Assembly (NCBI GenBank): GCA_019636375.1
Contig: JAHBXS010000003.1
Span: 1 to 64,000, forward strand
DNA: 64,000 nucleotides
Direction: 5' to 3'
Source: Pirellulaceae bacterium
Lineage (GTDB): Bacteria; Planctomycetota; Planctomycetia; Pirellulales; Pirellulaceae
Under the pieces are notes generated by a model. It saw nothing but the letters and a program-made list of their open reading frames with translations, searched no databases and was not told the DNA's origin. The translations under genes and the position numbers were made by a program. Shown here piece by piece: positions 8,175 through 17,488 of the stretch (position 1 is the first letter of the stretch; the number at the start of each line of letters is the position of its first letter).

Positions 8175-9263
8175 TTAAGAATCCAAAACACGTAAGATGC
8201 CAGTAAAAAAAACGACGATTGGGATCAGTGCCATGACTAAGAGGATCACCATTAATTCGGCGAGCGTACTTGGCCAATAAACTCCCACCAAGCGTGATGA
8301 GACTTCTGGGTTTCCAATTCCGGTTGAAGTCACTGCAACGGTGGCTCCAATTCCGAACAGTAGCAGCAAGTAACCTGCCGCCGCAACTGCGGAACTTGTT
8401 GACACTGCCGTCCGTTTGACTGTTCCTTTTTCGCTGATTTCTGCTCCCGCTGAAAAGAGGGAGAAGAATAAGAAGATAGCGAATCCTACGGTCGCCAACA
8501 ACAAGACCACGCCGACAATGATTCGCAAAATTACTTCGGAATATAGTGCGTTATCAACGGACTGGGCATTCGTCAAACCGCTTGCGTGAGAAGCGATCAC
8601 GGCGATGGACATCACCCCCACGACTAAACACTGAAACAACCCGATGGCGCTAATCAAAGCCACTAGTGCCGACTTTGAAGTCGATGTCGTCCTTGCTTGA
8701 GCCGCCCAGGGTGCTCGCTGGTAAGTCGGGATATATGACGGTGGGGGAGGTGGCATGGGCAACGGGGCCGCCAACGGTTGAGCAAACTCAACTGGTGGTA
8801 ATGCCTCGATATTCCGCAGCAACTCACTCGCGGCAATCGAGTCTTGAGGTTTGGGGTCGTTCGTTTTTGTTGGCGCGCCCAACCCGTCGTAATTTACTTT
8901 CTTCTTCGGCGGTTGTTTGTCTGGATTGTCGAGAGCCAACGCTTTAGTATTCCAGTAATCATCTTGGGCATTCGAACGCTTTTTCGATGGAGCTGGATCG
9001 TTTTTTCGGTTGGGAACAACGGCGGCCTGTGAAGTCGCATTGATGTCGTCTTCGTCCAGGCTGTCAGTCATCATCGTCATGGCCATCGAGTCTGACGAGC
9101 CGGAGTCCATGGCCCGCACGTCAAAATCAGAATCGCCTCTTTGAGTCGGTTCTCCAAGGCGCAGAATCCTACCACAGTGGCATTGAATTTTTTTCCCCAG
9201 GAACTCTTTGCGGATGTGTGCAAAATGTCTTCCGCATTCAGGGCAAGTAAATGAAAGTGGCAT
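8175..9263 (-). CDS. Zinc-ribbon membrane protein, unknown function
   Basis: A 362-residue protein. The first 35 residues form a zinc ribbon (CPECGRHFAH, then CHCGRIL), a common N-terminal tag of planctomycete proteins. Residues about 40-190 are polar and low-complexity, ending in a proline-rich run (APLPMPPPPPSYIP). The last half has four hydrophobic helices (LVALISAIGLFQCLVVGVM, IIVGVVLLLATVGFAIFLFF, AAAGYLLLLFGIGATVAV, LMVILLVMALIPIVVFFTG). It lies directly upstream of the DUF1549/DUF1553 gene with its stop within 4 bp of that gene's start. No enzyme motif seen. Confidence 0.75.
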   Translation of the reverse strand: MPLSFTCPECGRHFAHIRKEFLGKKIQCHCGRILRLGEPTQRGDSDFDVRAMDSGSSDSMAMTMMTDSLDEDDINATSQAAVVPNRKNDPAPSKKRSNAQDDYWNTKALALDNPDKQPPKKKVNYDGLGAPTKTNDPKPQDSIAASELLRNIEALPPVEFAQPLAAPLPMPPPPPSYIPTYQRAPWAAQARTTSTSKSALVALISAIGLFQCLVVGVMSIAVIASHASGLTNAQSVDNALYSEVILRIIVGVVLLLATVGFAIFLFFSLFSAGAEISEKGTVKRTAVSTSSAVAAAGYLLLLFGIGATVAVTSTGIGNPEVSSRLVGVYWPSTLAELMVILLVMALIPIVVFFTGILRVLDS

Positions 9264-9354
9264 GATTCTAATCCTGGAATTTTCTTTGCGCGTTCGCCAA
9301 CAGATCGGCTCGATCTATTAAAAACCCGCCAACGCGTCTTTGCCCCTTCCGGAA

Positions 9355-9428
9355 TACCCCCGACAGGATTCGAACCTGCGACCTAGGCTTTAGGAAAGCC
9401 TCGCTCTATCCAACTGAGCTACGGGAGC
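9355..9428 (-). tRNA. tRNA-Arg (anticodon CCT)
   Basis: The minus strand folds into a full cloverleaf of 74 nt: acceptor stem GCTCCCG with CGGGGGT, D stem GCTC/GAGC, anticodon stem AGGCT/AGCCT around the loop TTCCTAA, and T arm GCAGG-TTCGAAT-CCTGT. The anticodon is CCT, reading the Arg codon AGG. The 3' CCA is not encoded. Discriminator base is A. Confidence 0.95.
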
Positions 9429-9758
9429 CTTGATTGACGGTAACCGCCACCGGACCCCCATTGGCTTGATCAGGCTTCCTCGCCTGCCAGGTTGAGATTT
9501 TGCATCCCAACGATCCTCGTTCGCTTACACAATTTTGCCTGCGGCAATCAGTCCCATTTTACCAAGAACTGACCGATTTACACAGCCAATTCGACGGACG
9601 CATCACATGATTCGTTTCAAGCAGGTTTAGAATTCGAAAAAAAATGTGAAAAAATGCCCTGGCATGGCCATTCTTTGCGATGAGCGATAAAGTGTACAGC
9701 GGATTTGAAAACAGCATTAATAACTACATTCTTCGACTAGCTTGGTTGACAAATAATT
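9429..9758. other. Intergenic region upstream of tRNA-Arg and ychF
   Basis: No gene seen. It lies between the divergent tRNA-Arg and ychF and must hold both promoters. No clear -35/-10 pair or operator could be assigned. Confidence 0.5.
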
Positions 9759-10850
9759 ATGGAAGCAGGAATTGTTGGACTCCCCAATGTCGGGAAAAGT
9801 ACCCTTTTTAACGCCCTAACCAGCTCGCAGTCGGCCCAAAGTGCCAACTATCCATTTTGCACGATCGAACCAAACGAAGGTATTGTCCCCGTCCCCGATA
9901 GTCGCCTTGAGACCATCACCAAGTTCATTCCACCGCAAAAGGTAATTCCCGCAATGCTCAAGCTGGTGGACATCGCCGGAATCGTGCGAGGAGCAAGTGA
10001 AGGGCAGGGGCTCGGCAACAAGTTCCTCAGCCACATTCGCGAGGTAGACGCGATTCTCCAAGTCGTTCGTTGCTTTTCAGATCCCGATGTGATCCATGTT
10101 GCGGGAAACGTCGATCCATTGGCCGACATCGAAACCATCGAAATCGAGCTGATGTTGGCCGATATCGAACTTCTCGAAAACGCCCTTCCAAAATCTGAGC
10201 GAGCCGCGCGGCTTAATGACAAAGAGGCCAAACTTCGGGTGGAAGTCATTAAAAAATGCCAGGCTCAACTTGCCACCGAACAGCCTCTCCGTGCTCTCGA
10301 ATTCAAGCCGGATGAACGTAAAGTTGTCATCGGTTTGGGGTTGCTGACTGCAAAACCCATTCTCTACATTGCGAATGTCGATGAAGACGATCTCGCAGGC
10401 CAAGGCCCCATGGTCCAAAAAGTCCGCGAGTACGCCCAAAAGGTCGGAGCAGGTGTCGTTCACGTTTGCGCGAAGCTCGAAGCCGAGATTGCCGAACTCA
10501 ACGCGGAGGAGCGGGCCGAAATGCTCGCCGCCGTCGGGCTCACGGAGCCGGCTTTGTCCATTCTCGTTCGGGAAGCCTATCGCACGCTGGGTCTTCAGAG
10601 TTATTTCACGGCAGGAGAAAAGGAAGTCCGCGCTTGGACCGTCCCTGTTGGTGCGACTGCCCCTCAAGCCGCTGGTGTGATCCACTCCGACTTCGAAAAG
10701 GGATTTATCCGCGCGGAAATTTATAACTTAGACGATTTGGTCACGCACGAAACCGAAGCCAAAATTCGCCAAGCGGGCAAACTGCGCGTCGAAGGCAAAA
10801 ACTATGTCATGCAAGACGGCGACATCTGCCACTTTTTGTTCAATACTTAG
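9759..10850 (+). CDS. ychF: Redox-regulated ATPase YchF (Obg-family)
   Basis: A 363-residue P-loop NTPase of the TRAFAC class, the usual length for YchF. The G1 motif GLPNVGKST is at residues 7-15, the switch II region DIAG follows at about 70, and the G4 position reads NVDE (the YchF form of NKxD, which explains its preference for ATP). The C-terminal TGS-like domain (about 280-363) ends with the family signature region around GFIRAEIYN and [14 protein letters not shown]. The protein binds ribosomes and affects translation fidelity and oxidative-stress response in other bacteria. It is monocistronic here, with a short gap to a convergent gene. Confidence 0.97.
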   Translation: MEAGIVGLPNVGKSTLFNALTSSQSAQSANYPFCTIEPNEGIVPVPDSRLETITKFIPPQKVIPAMLKLVDIAGIVRGASEGQGLGNKFLSHIREVDAILQVVRCFSDPDVIHVAGNVDPLADIETIEIELMLADIELLENALPKSERAARLNDKEAKLRVEVIKKCQAQLATEQPLRALEFKPDERKVVIGLGLLTAKPILYIANVDEDDLAGQGPMVQKVREYAQKVGAGVVHVCAKLEAEIAELNAEERAEMLAAVGLTEPALSILVREAYRTLGLQSYFTAGEKEVRAWTVPVGATAPQAAGVIHSDFEKGFIRAEIYNLDDLVTHETEAKIRQAGKLRVEGKNYVMQDGDICHFLFNT

Positions 10851-11040
10851 AAAAAGCGAAGTGTTGGCGGCTTATTGATTTTCTAGCACTTTGGGGAATT
10901 AGTCGTGGAGTCCCTCAAGACCTTGGTTGATTTTCTCAGCCACTTTTTTTTGACGCCACCAAAGTCTTGTTAACTTCCGCTACCATAAAAACGATAGTCC
11001 CGACGACTTCCGCTACCCTGACACCTAAACGGAAAAACCG

Positions 11041-12150
11041 CTACGCTTTTTGATGGGGCGCGACATCGACGTATTTGAGATTTTCGTCGCGAATTCTGGC
11101 TCCTTCGTCGTCGTACAGAAACGGCAAAAATACGAAACGTTTTCCAGAAGTCACGGGGGTCGCTTCGTGCAGCATCGAACAAGAGAAGACGAGAGCTGCT
11201 CCGGCGGGAGCTTCGTATTGTTGACGCCCGTATTCTGGGAACCAGACCTTGCCGCCGGTGTACTCGCCAGTATTGAGATGCAATGAAACGGCAAATTTTC
11301 GATGAGCGGTTCCCTTGGTGGTGTTGTCTCGATGAGCCCGAAAATGTCCGCCTGAGTTCGCGTCGTAGCAGGCAACGATGTACCTTTCGATGCGAGTGGC
11401 TTGGAACTGATACGCTTTTTTCAGTTCGGGTATCATCCGGTCATGGATGCGGTGCATACAAGCCCGACGAAGCTCTTCGTCCAAAATCTCTTGGTCGCGT
11501 CGGCGTTTGTGGCCAGAGTCTAAAAGGTTGACTGTTTTCCCATTGACATCGCGAACAAAGCCAGACTCTTCGCCCCCCATCGTTTCATAGTAGTCGATTA
11601 ATGTACGGCAAAGTTTCGGCTCAAAAATTCTCGGGACGATTAGGATGGGAGCTGGGGTGCCGCCATCGTAAACCTCACCGAGTTGCGGCAAGGAGTCCAG
11701 CAATTTGAAGACTTCCGTGACGTGCTCGATCGCTGAATCCATGAAGGGAACCGAGCCCAACACCCGCAGTCGCTCGTCGAGTACAAAGGTTTGCGGACTC
11801 AGGCCGCCGAATCCCGTCCCACCCAGGCAGTGATATTGACGGCTGATTTCCAAATCGAAGTCCCAAAACACTCGCAAGCCCGGCAAATGTTCGCGGACTC
11901 TCTCTTCGCTTTCGTCGCCGGGGTCGGTGCTAATCGCAAAGAAGCAAGCGTCAATGTCATTGAAGCGTTCTCGATTCGCCAGAAAAGTGTTCAACGTCTG
12001 CCGGGCTTGGGGGTCGGTCGCCGACCCGTAAAAACACAAAACGACATACCGTCCAGCAACCGTGTCGAAGGTAAAGGCGGGATTCGAAAACGATCGACAC
12101 TTAAACATCGGTGCCGGTTCACCGTAAATCGGTGCTCGTGTGGTTTCCAT
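11041..12150 (-). CDS. Redoxin-like domain fused to 2OG-Fe(II) oxygenase (prolyl 4-hydroxylase type)
   Basis: A 369-residue protein started at ATG 12150, which has a strong ribosome site (AGAGGAG, 6 nt upstream); a longer frame lacks one. Residues about 8-150 are an AhpC/TSA-like thioredoxin fold (GEPAPMFKC, YVVLCFYGSATDPQAR, FAISTDP), but the peroxidatic Cys expected after the second strand is absent, so peroxidase activity is doubtful. Residues about 165-355 are a prolyl 4-hydroxylase-type domain with the iron ligands H273-x-D275 (RAHRDN) and H328 (LHEATP), and R338 (SGKRFVF) placed to bind 2-oxoglutarate. The hydroxylase should be active; its substrate is unknown. The upstream neighbour on the same strand is the GNAT gene, 342 bp away. 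Confidence 0.88.
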   Translation of the reverse strand: METTRAPIYGEPAPMFKCRSFSNPAFTFDTVAGRYVVLCFYGSATDPQARQTLNTFLANRERFNDIDACFFAISTDPGDESEERVREHLPGLRVFWDFDLEISRQYHCLGGTGFGGLSPQTFVLDERLRVLGSVPFMDSAIEHVTEVFKLLDSLPQLGEVYDGGTPAPILIVPRIFEPKLCRTLIDYYETMGGEESGFVRDVNGKTVNLLDSGHKRRRDQEILDEELRRACMHRIHDRMIPELKKAYQFQATRIERYIVACYDANSGGHFRAHRDNTTKGTAHRKFAVSLHLNTGEYTGGKVWFPEYGRQQYEAPAGAALVFSCSMLHEATPVTSGKRFVFLPFLYDDEGARIRDENLKYVDVAPHQKA

Positions 12151-12492
12151 TTCGACTCCTCTTGCGATTGAATTGGGTACCAATTTTGACTACTGAAACT
12201 ACTCCCGCCGAGCGCAGCCATGCTATTTGGTTCATTAAGTATAGACGCCTTAAATAAGCTTCAAATTTTATGCGACTCCCTGAAACAAAGTTTTTAAACA
12301 GGGTTTTGGCTGTTCGTTTTGGACCTAAAGGATGGCTGAACGAAATTTGATGCCAACCCAAAATGAAACTCTTGCGGCAAGTCCGTTCGTTAGGGTGAGG
12401 GAAACGCCAAACGCTGATCGCAACCCTTAATTTCACTGAAGAACTCATGTCGAGATATTGGCGGCAACAACAAAAGCGGTTTTGGCACCCGC
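12151..12492. other. Intergenic region upstream of the oxygenase fusion
   Basis: No gene seen in these 342 bp. The sequence is AT-rich and should contain the promoter of the minus-strand oxygenase gene. No terminator or operator could be assigned with confidence. Confidence 0.4.
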
Positions 12493-12999
12493 TTAACCTT
12501 TGGCGAGTCGTTCGATGCCGTCACCGTCGACGCGATTGATGATCCAATCTTTGAGCATTCGGGCTCCCAGGGACTGATAGAAGTCAATCGCCGGTTGATT
12601 CCAATCAAGCACCGACCATTCGACTCGTCCGCAACCCCGCTCCATCGCGATCTTGCCGATCGCCGTCAACAGCGCCTTGCCGTAGCCTCGCCCCCGGTAG
12701 GCCGGTCGAACAAAGAGGTCTTCCAAGTAGATTCCGGGTTTCGCGAGAAATGTTGAGAAGTTAGTAAAGAAGAGGGCGAAGCCGACAGGGACTCCATGCT
12801 CTTCGCCGATCAGGACTTCCGCCGCAGGTGTTGAACCAAACAAATGTCGCTCGAAGTCCGCCGCCTTCGCCGTGACTTGGTCTGACAAGTGTTCGTATTC
12901 AGCGAGTTCCCGAACGAACTCCAAAATTAAAGGGCAGTCCTTACGCTCAGCAGGGCGAATGGAGAAGTTCTCGCGGGAAAAGGTTTCTGACGTGGACAT
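12493..12999 (-). CDS. GNAT N-acetyltransferase, SSAT/thialysine acetyltransferase-like
   Basis: A 168-residue GNAT protein started at ATG 12999, preceded by AGGAG. The acetyl-CoA loop is RPAYRGRGYGKALL (about 105-118), preceded by the strand GIYLEDLFV and followed by WSVLDWNQPAIDFYQSLGA, the typical motif B region. The pattern, including ELAEYEHLSDQV near residue 30 and GFALFFTNFSTFL, matches the spermidine/spermine and thialysine acetyltransferase branch of the superfamily. The likely substrate is a polyamine or a lysine-like amine, but this cannot be fixed from sequence. Separated by 63 bp from the FabZ-like gene upstream on the same strand. Confidence 0.88.
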   Translation of the reverse strand: MSTSETFSRENFSIRPAERKDCPLILEFVRELAEYEHLSDQVTAKAADFERHLFGSTPAAEVLIGEEHGVPVGFALFFTNFSTFLAKPGIYLEDLFVRPAYRGRGYGKALLTAIGKIAMERGCGRVEWSVLDWNQPAIDFYQSLGARMLKDWIINRVDGDGIERLAKG

Positions 13000-13062
13000 A
13001 TTTGGGCTCCTGTAAACCCAGCAGCATAGCAAAAAGACCATCGCTGATGGGAGATGCCCACG

Positions 13063-13587
13063 TCACAGAGTCGCCGAAACAGCGGGGGACGATTGAACGC
13101 CTCCCTGTAACTCTCGCGAGGGAATGTTTACCAACTGAAACGCATTCCGCATGATCACTTGATCGGCGACGCGGATGTCTGCCGTAAATTCGAAGAGTGG
13201 TCCCACGTTCTCGATGAGTCTCGCGGTCGTGGTCAGGGTATCTCCAGGTCGAGCGAATTTGATGTACTTCGCATGGATGACCTTGGCCAAAACACCTAAA
13301 GCGAATTCATTATGAAACGGATTTTCGGTGTCGAACGACTCCATTGGGTTGAACCTTGCGGCGATTAAAATCCCGGCTGTCTGAGTCGTCAACTCCTGCA
13401 TCATGGCACCGGGGAAAATCGGAGCACCAGGAAAGTGACCGGTCAAGAAAAACTCATCCCCTTTGATGGCGGACTCTGTCACAACGACGCGATCGTCGAT
13501 ACTCACGATTTTTTCAACCAGAAGGTAGGGTGGGCGGTGATGAAGATATTGAGCGGGAGTCTGAAAGTCGTGATGGTACAACGTCAT
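13063..13587 (-). CDS. FabZ/FabA-like 3-hydroxyacyl-ACP dehydratase (hotdog fold)
   Basis: A 174-residue hotdog-fold protein. The catalytic His is H51 in HFPGAPIFPG and the acidic partner E65 in MMQEL; the spacing of 14 is the same as in FabZ. The opening HHRPPYLLVEKI matches the FabZ N-terminus (HRYPFLLVDRV in type). It should dehydrate beta-hydroxyacyl-ACP or a related thioester in the cytoplasm. The protein is a little longer than FabZ (about 145-150), and it is not next to other fatty-acid genes, so it may be a specialised paralogue for hydroxylated or unusual lipids. Confidence 0.9.
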   Translation of the reverse strand: MTLYHHDFQTPAQYLHHRPPYLLVEKIVSIDDRVVVTESAIKGDEFFLTGHFPGAPIFPGAMMQELTTQTAGILIAARFNPMESFDTENPFHNEFALGVLAKVIHAKYIKFARPGDTLTTTARLIENVGPLFEFTADIRVADQVIMRNAFQLVNIPSRELQGGVQSSPAVSATL

Positions 13588-13759
13588 AAACCTTGATCCT
13601 GTGTTGTAAACTCAATCTTTTTTTCCGTACAAGATTACGTTTGGCTCGCGCGCGGAAAATTTCCAATTCAAATCAATTGTTTGTGAAAGTGAAACCGCAG
13701 ATCGCCTAAGTTGGACAACATGCAATCGCGAAGCCTGCCGTCGTATTCAGCCAGCCTTT

Positions 13760-14317
13760 TCAAGCTTCCGTTTCGATTCCCAAGTCTTGAATGGTTACTA
13801 ACGAGTGCAGTTCGACACCGATTTCAGCCATCTTGGCAGCACCGCCAGCGAGGCGGTCCACGATACAAATACAGTGCTCCACGACAAGGCCCACCTCGCG
13901 GCACCGTTCAATTGCGAGAATCGAGCTTCCGCCCGTGGTGATGACATCTTCCAGAATTACGACGGTCGCTCCCGGGTAGATCGGACCTTCGACAAGTTTT
14001 CCGGTGCCGTGGGCCTTGGGTTCTTTCCGCACCATCAATCCGCGAATTTTGAGCCCTTGCTGAAATCCGCAAGTAATCACCGCTCCGGTAATCGGATCGG
14101 CTCCGATCGCCATCCCGCCGACTAAATCGGGGACATCAATTTCACGCAATTTATCGAGGATACCCCAAGCGATTTGATTGGCCCCTTCGCCGTCGAGTGT
14201 CAAATTTCGGCAATCGAGGTAGTATTTGGCCTTTTTTCCCGAAGCCAAAGTAAAATCACCGAACTTCAGGGCTTGTTCATGGATCAACGTTTTCAGACGG
14301 TTAATATCAAATGACAT
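13760..14317 (-). CDS. pyrE: Orotate phosphoribosyltransferase
   Basis: A 185-residue type I phosphoribosyltransferase from ATG 14317 (a TTG four codons earlier is less likely). The PRPP loop is VVILEDVITTGGS at about residues 114-126, and FTLASGKKAKYYLDCRN near residue 20 is the OPRT substrate-binding hood with the conserved Lys/Tyr. GGMAIGADPITGA is also a family motif. It converts orotate and PRPP to OMP in pyrimidine synthesis. It is divergent from the sulfatase-like gene, with 146 bp between them. Confidence 0.96.
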   Translation of the reverse strand: MSFDINRLKTLIHEQALKFGDFTLASGKKAKYYLDCRNLTLDGEGANQIAWGILDKLREIDVPDLVGGMAIGADPITGAVITCGFQQGLKIRGLMVRKEPKAHGTGKLVEGPIYPGATVVILEDVITTGGSSILAIERCREVGLVVEHCICIVDRLAGGAAKMAEIGVELHSLVTIQDLGIETEA

Positions 14318-14463
14318 TGCGAGTTCCAAAATTGGTGCGAAACGGCCAAGGAATTGGGGATCAAGACGTTTGTGTTATACTCGCAGATTCTCGTTTCGAG
14401 AATTGGTGGCGATTTGCCTTGTGTGGACGAGGCAGTCAAAATTAGGTTGTATTTGAAGGCGAT

Positions 14464-15609
14464 ATGGAACAAACAGCGGCGGTGGTGGTTTTGTCGATTG
14501 ATGGATTGGGGGCTCGCTACTTGGGGCCCTACGGAAACACGTCGCTGAATACTCCGGGATTCAATCGGCTTGCAAGTCAAGGCGTTCTCTTTGAAAACGT
14601 GTGGGCCTCGACGAACCACGGGGACAATCCTCGTTCTTGGTATTGGGATTTGTTGCTGCATCATTCTCCGCTGCAAAATGTGTTGCAAGGCCCACCGTTT
14701 CCTGAGGTCCAACACTGGACGGCGGTACTCGATGAAGAGGTGATCGCCGATTGGTGCGAGAATTACTTTGAGGAAGTCATTCGAGTTCCTCGGCTCGAAC
14801 CTTCCGCTCCGGCGGGTTCGCTGGAGGAGACTCAACTGGCGACCTTCTTCGCGGTCGCCTTGGAGCGACTACAGCAAGTCGAGCCGGGAGATTTTTTGTT
14901 GCTGCACAGTCGCGGGTTGACCTTTCCCTGGGACGCTCCACTGGCCTATCGTGAAGCCCTGAGAGGAGAAGGGGATCCGCCTCCGCCGACCGAGGTTTCA
15001 TACGGCTTGGGATACTATCCAGAGGTCGATCCCGATGTGCTGCTCGGTTGGCAACAGGCGTATGGGGCCCAAGTCATGGTGCTTGATGAACTTTTGGAGC
15101 ATTTTGCTGACCAACTACAAGAGCTCGATCACCCCGTCGCCTGGGTGCTGACGTCCCCACGCGGATTCCCGCTTGGGGAACACGGATTCTTGGGTCCTTC
15201 CGCCGATTGCTGGTACGACGAAGCAATGCACGTTCCTTTGCTGCTCGGTGATCCTCGAATCAAGGAACCGGCTCGCGTTCCGACTCTGATTGAAGCGAAG
15301 TGTTGGATGGATTTCGTACAAGAAATTTGGATGAAACGAACAGAGACGAATTATCCAATTTTGCCAAATCGGGAGGAAGAAGTGCTGTTTGGTGATTTCA
15401 GCACGGGAGTCGTAAGAACTCATTCCTGGAAGTTTATTCGGAATCCAGACGGTCAATGTGAACTGTATGTGAAGCCCGACGACCGCTGGGAAAAAAACAA
15501 TGTGGCGGATCGGTGTCGAGACCTGATCCCTTTATTCGACGACCTGGATGATAAGATGAAGGTCCCAGGTTCAAAATTGCCTCCCGAGCTATCGCGGGCT
15601 GTTCAGTGA
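14464..15609 (+). CDS. Sulfatase-family protein lacking the formylglycine motif
   Basis: A 381-residue cytoplasmic-looking protein without a signal peptide. It opens like a sulfatase (VVVLSIDGLGARYLGPYGN, then TPGFNRLASQGVLFENVW), and later has GEHGFLGPSADCWYDEAMHVPLLL and RTHSWKFIRNPDGQCELY, equivalent to the C-terminal metal-site segments. The C/S-x-P-x-R sequence that is converted to formylglycine should follow the FENVW segment; here the place reads ASTNHGDNPRSWYW, so neither Cys nor Ser stands in the required spot. It therefore may be a phosphatase-like or non-catalytic member of the alkaline-phosphatase superfamily. Length is shorter than secreted planctomycete sulfatases (450-600). Confidence 0.85.
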   Translation: MEQTAAVVVLSIDGLGARYLGPYGNTSLNTPGFNRLASQGVLFENVWASTNHGDNPRSWYWDLLLHHSPLQNVLQGPPFPEVQHWTAVLDEEVIADWCENYFEEVIRVPRLEPSAPAGSLEETQLATFFAVALERLQQVEPGDFLLLHSRGLTFPWDAPLAYREALRGEGDPPPPTEVSYGLGYYPEVDPDVLLGWQQAYGAQVMVLDELLEHFADQLQELDHPVAWVLTSPRGFPLGEHGFLGPSADCWYDEAMHVPLLLGDPRIKEPARVPTLIEAKCWMDFVQEIWMKRTETNYPILPNREEEVLFGDFSTGVVRTHSWKFIRNPDGQCELYVKPDDRWEKNNVADRCRDLIPLFDDLDDKMKVPGSKLPPELSRAVQ

Positions 15610-15673
15610 TCGGGTTGGGATCGGTCGCGGAAGATTGGAGTGTCGCGACCAGTCGGCGGTAATGGTGTTTCAA

Positions 15674-15709
15674 ATTGACCTGGTTGACGCTGTTGACGTT
15701 GTTGACTGG
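15674..15709 (+). repeat. Four tandem 9-bp repeats upstream of the SUF regulator
   Basis: Four contiguous 9-mers read ATTGACCTG, GTTGACGCT, GTTGACGTT and GTTGACTGG. They lie 145 bp before the regulator start and 65 bp after the sulfatase stop. Regular spacing on the same face of the helix would suit a protein-binding array, but no known operator matches. Confidence 0.55.
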
Positions 15710-15853
15710 GGTTTTTCTTCGAATTTTTCGCCGATTTAGACTTGGCGTCTTGATTTTTCACATATTTAGCTGTAAAAATTGTTAAAAACAGGTTTTTGGC
15801 TCGGTTTCAATCGAGTCTGGCTCTCAAAATTCGTCCTTTTTTCTGTCTCCCAC

Positions 15854-16525
15854 ATGAACCGTGTCATCGAAAAATCTGATCGGTTATTAATGGAAACGTT
15901 GCAACGTGGCCGCCAAATGTCGGTCGACCAGTTGGTCGATGGGTTGGGAGTCACGGCAACGGCGGTGCGGCAGCGACTTGATCGGCTGGTGGCAGCAGGG
16001 GCTGTCACACGGAGCGAAGTTCGCCAAGGTCGAGGACGTCCCTCGTTCCTCTATTCCTTGACCGAAGCCGGGGTCGAGTCGATGGGAAATAACCTGACGG
16101 CACTTGCCCGAGCAATGTGGAACGAGTTACTGCAACTTGAAGACGAAATCGTTCGCAAACGTCTCATGGATCGGATCAGTCAACGAATGGCCGAAGCGTT
16201 CCATGGAAACGTTTCGGGAGGTACTTACGCGGAACGACTTGAGTCCCTCGTTCAGATTCTCCGCGAAAACAACGTCGTTGCGGATGTTGAAGTTGTCGAA
16301 GGAACCTCACTTCCAGTTTTGAAAATCAACGGTTGTCCTTACCCAGGAATTTCCGGTCCTGATCACCATCAAATCTGTGATGTCGAGCAGGCCATGTTTT
16401 CATCGTTGCTTGGCCAGCCAGTTCGACTGACGGAATGTCGTTGTCACTCGGCAGAGGGCAGTTGTACTTTTTCACCGCAAACAGAAGATGCTCCCCTGAC
16501 GGTTTCCGAGACGGCAATCCATTGA
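15854..16525 (+). CDS. sufR: SufR-like iron-sulfur transcriptional regulator
   Basis: A 223-residue regulator started at ATG 15854 (MNRVIEKSDR). Residues about 6-75 form a winged helix-turn-helix (MSVDQLVDGLGVTATAVRQRLDRLVAAGAV, then GRGRPSFLYSLTEAG for the wing), as in DeoR/ArsR-like SufR proteins. The C-terminal part holds a Cys cluster (NGCPYPG, HHQICDVE, TECRCHSAEGSC) suited to bind an Fe-S cluster. SufR proteins repress the suf operon when holo and release it on cluster loss. This gene leads the suf operon, 69 bp before sufC, so autoregulation of the whole cluster is expected. The exact operator could not be seen. Confidence 0.88.
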   Translation: MNRVIEKSDRLLMETLQRGRQMSVDQLVDGLGVTATAVRQRLDRLVAAGAVTRSEVRQGRGRPSFLYSLTEAGVESMGNNLTALARAMWNELLQLEDEIVRKRLMDRISQRMAEAFHGNVSGGTYAERLESLVQILRENNVVADVEVVEGTSLPVLKINGCPYPGISGPDHHQICDVEQAMFSSLLGQPVRLTECRCHSAEGSCTFSPQTEDAPLTVSETAIH

Positions 16526-16594
16526 GCATCAACACTTTATTGATTCAGCAATACAAAACACATCACAAATTTTTGAAATAAGGAATCTCGATCG

Positions 16595-17422
16595 ATGATT
16601 GAAACATTAGAAATCCGCGACTTGCATGTTGAGATTGAAGGCAAGCCCATCCTGCGCGGTGTGAATTTGCAGATTAATCGCGGTGAGACTCATGCCTTGA
16701 TGGGGCCGAATGGTTCCGGCAAAAGCACATTGGGGCTCGTCATCATGGGGCATCCGAATTACGAAGTGACTTCGGGTGAGATTCTGCTGAACGGCGAAAA
16801 CATTTTGGAAATGGAAGCCGACGAGCGAGCACGGGCCGGAATTTTCTACGCCTTTCAACGGCCGATTGCGATCCCTGGGGTCAAGTTGGCCGATTTCTTG
16901 CGACATGCCACGACCAACGTCCGCAACCCTGACCGCAAGGAAGGCGAGGATTTGATTCCAATGCGAGAATTCCGCGCGGAGCTCAAAGAAAAAATGGGCC
17001 AGTTGCGGATGGACACCGATTTCGCTCGTCGCTATGTCAACGACGGCTTCAGCGGTGGTGAAATGAAACGTGCGGAAATTCTGCAGCTGGCGATGTTGCA
17101 ACCGAAGTTCGCGATTCTCGACGAAACAGACTCTGGCCTCGACGCCGACGCTGTTCGGTTGGCGAGCCAAAGTATTGCGGAAATCGGTGGCGAGCGAATG
17201 GGGCTGTTGATCATCACGCACCACGACAAATTGCTTGAGCACAATCCGCCGCAATATACCCATGTGATCGTAGGTGGTCGGATTGTGGAAACCGGGGGGC
17301 CCGAATTGGCTGCCGAGTTGCACACCAAGGGTTACGAGCGTATTCGCCGGGAGCACCCAGAGGCATCAGAGGCAAACGACAAGAACACTGAAGTTGAACC
17401 TGCCGAACTTGCTGGTGCTTAA
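16595..17422 (+). CDS. sufC: Fe-S assembly ATPase SufC
   Basis: A 275-residue ABC-type ATPase. The Walker A is GPNGSGKST (about 37-45), the signature is FSGGEMKRAEI (about 151), and Walker B with the SufC form of the D-loop is AILDETDSGLD. The His switch is in ITHHDKLL. SufC provides ATPase activity to the SufBCD scaffold in the cytoplasm. The last 20 or so residues (after RREHPE) are an acidic extension not seen in typical 250-residue SufC. The ribosome site AAGGA precedes ATG by 11 nt. It is followed by sufB after 66 bp. Confidence 0.97.
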   Translation: MIETLEIRDLHVEIEGKPILRGVNLQINRGETHALMGPNGSGKSTLGLVIMGHPNYEVTSGEILLNGENILEMEADERARAGIFYAFQRPIAIPGVKLADFLRHATTNVRNPDRKEGEDLIPMREFRAELKEKMGQLRMDTDFARRYVNDGFSGGEMKRAEILQLAMLQPKFAILDETDSGLDADAVRLASQSIAEIGGERMGLLIITHHDKLLEHNPPQYTHVIVGGRIVETGGPELAAELHTKGYERIRREHPEASEANDKNTEVEPAELAGA

Positions 17423-17488
17423 ACGTTTTTGCGGAACCGATTCAACAACGACAACTAGACTTTTCCCCTTTTCTAAAAGGACATCAAT

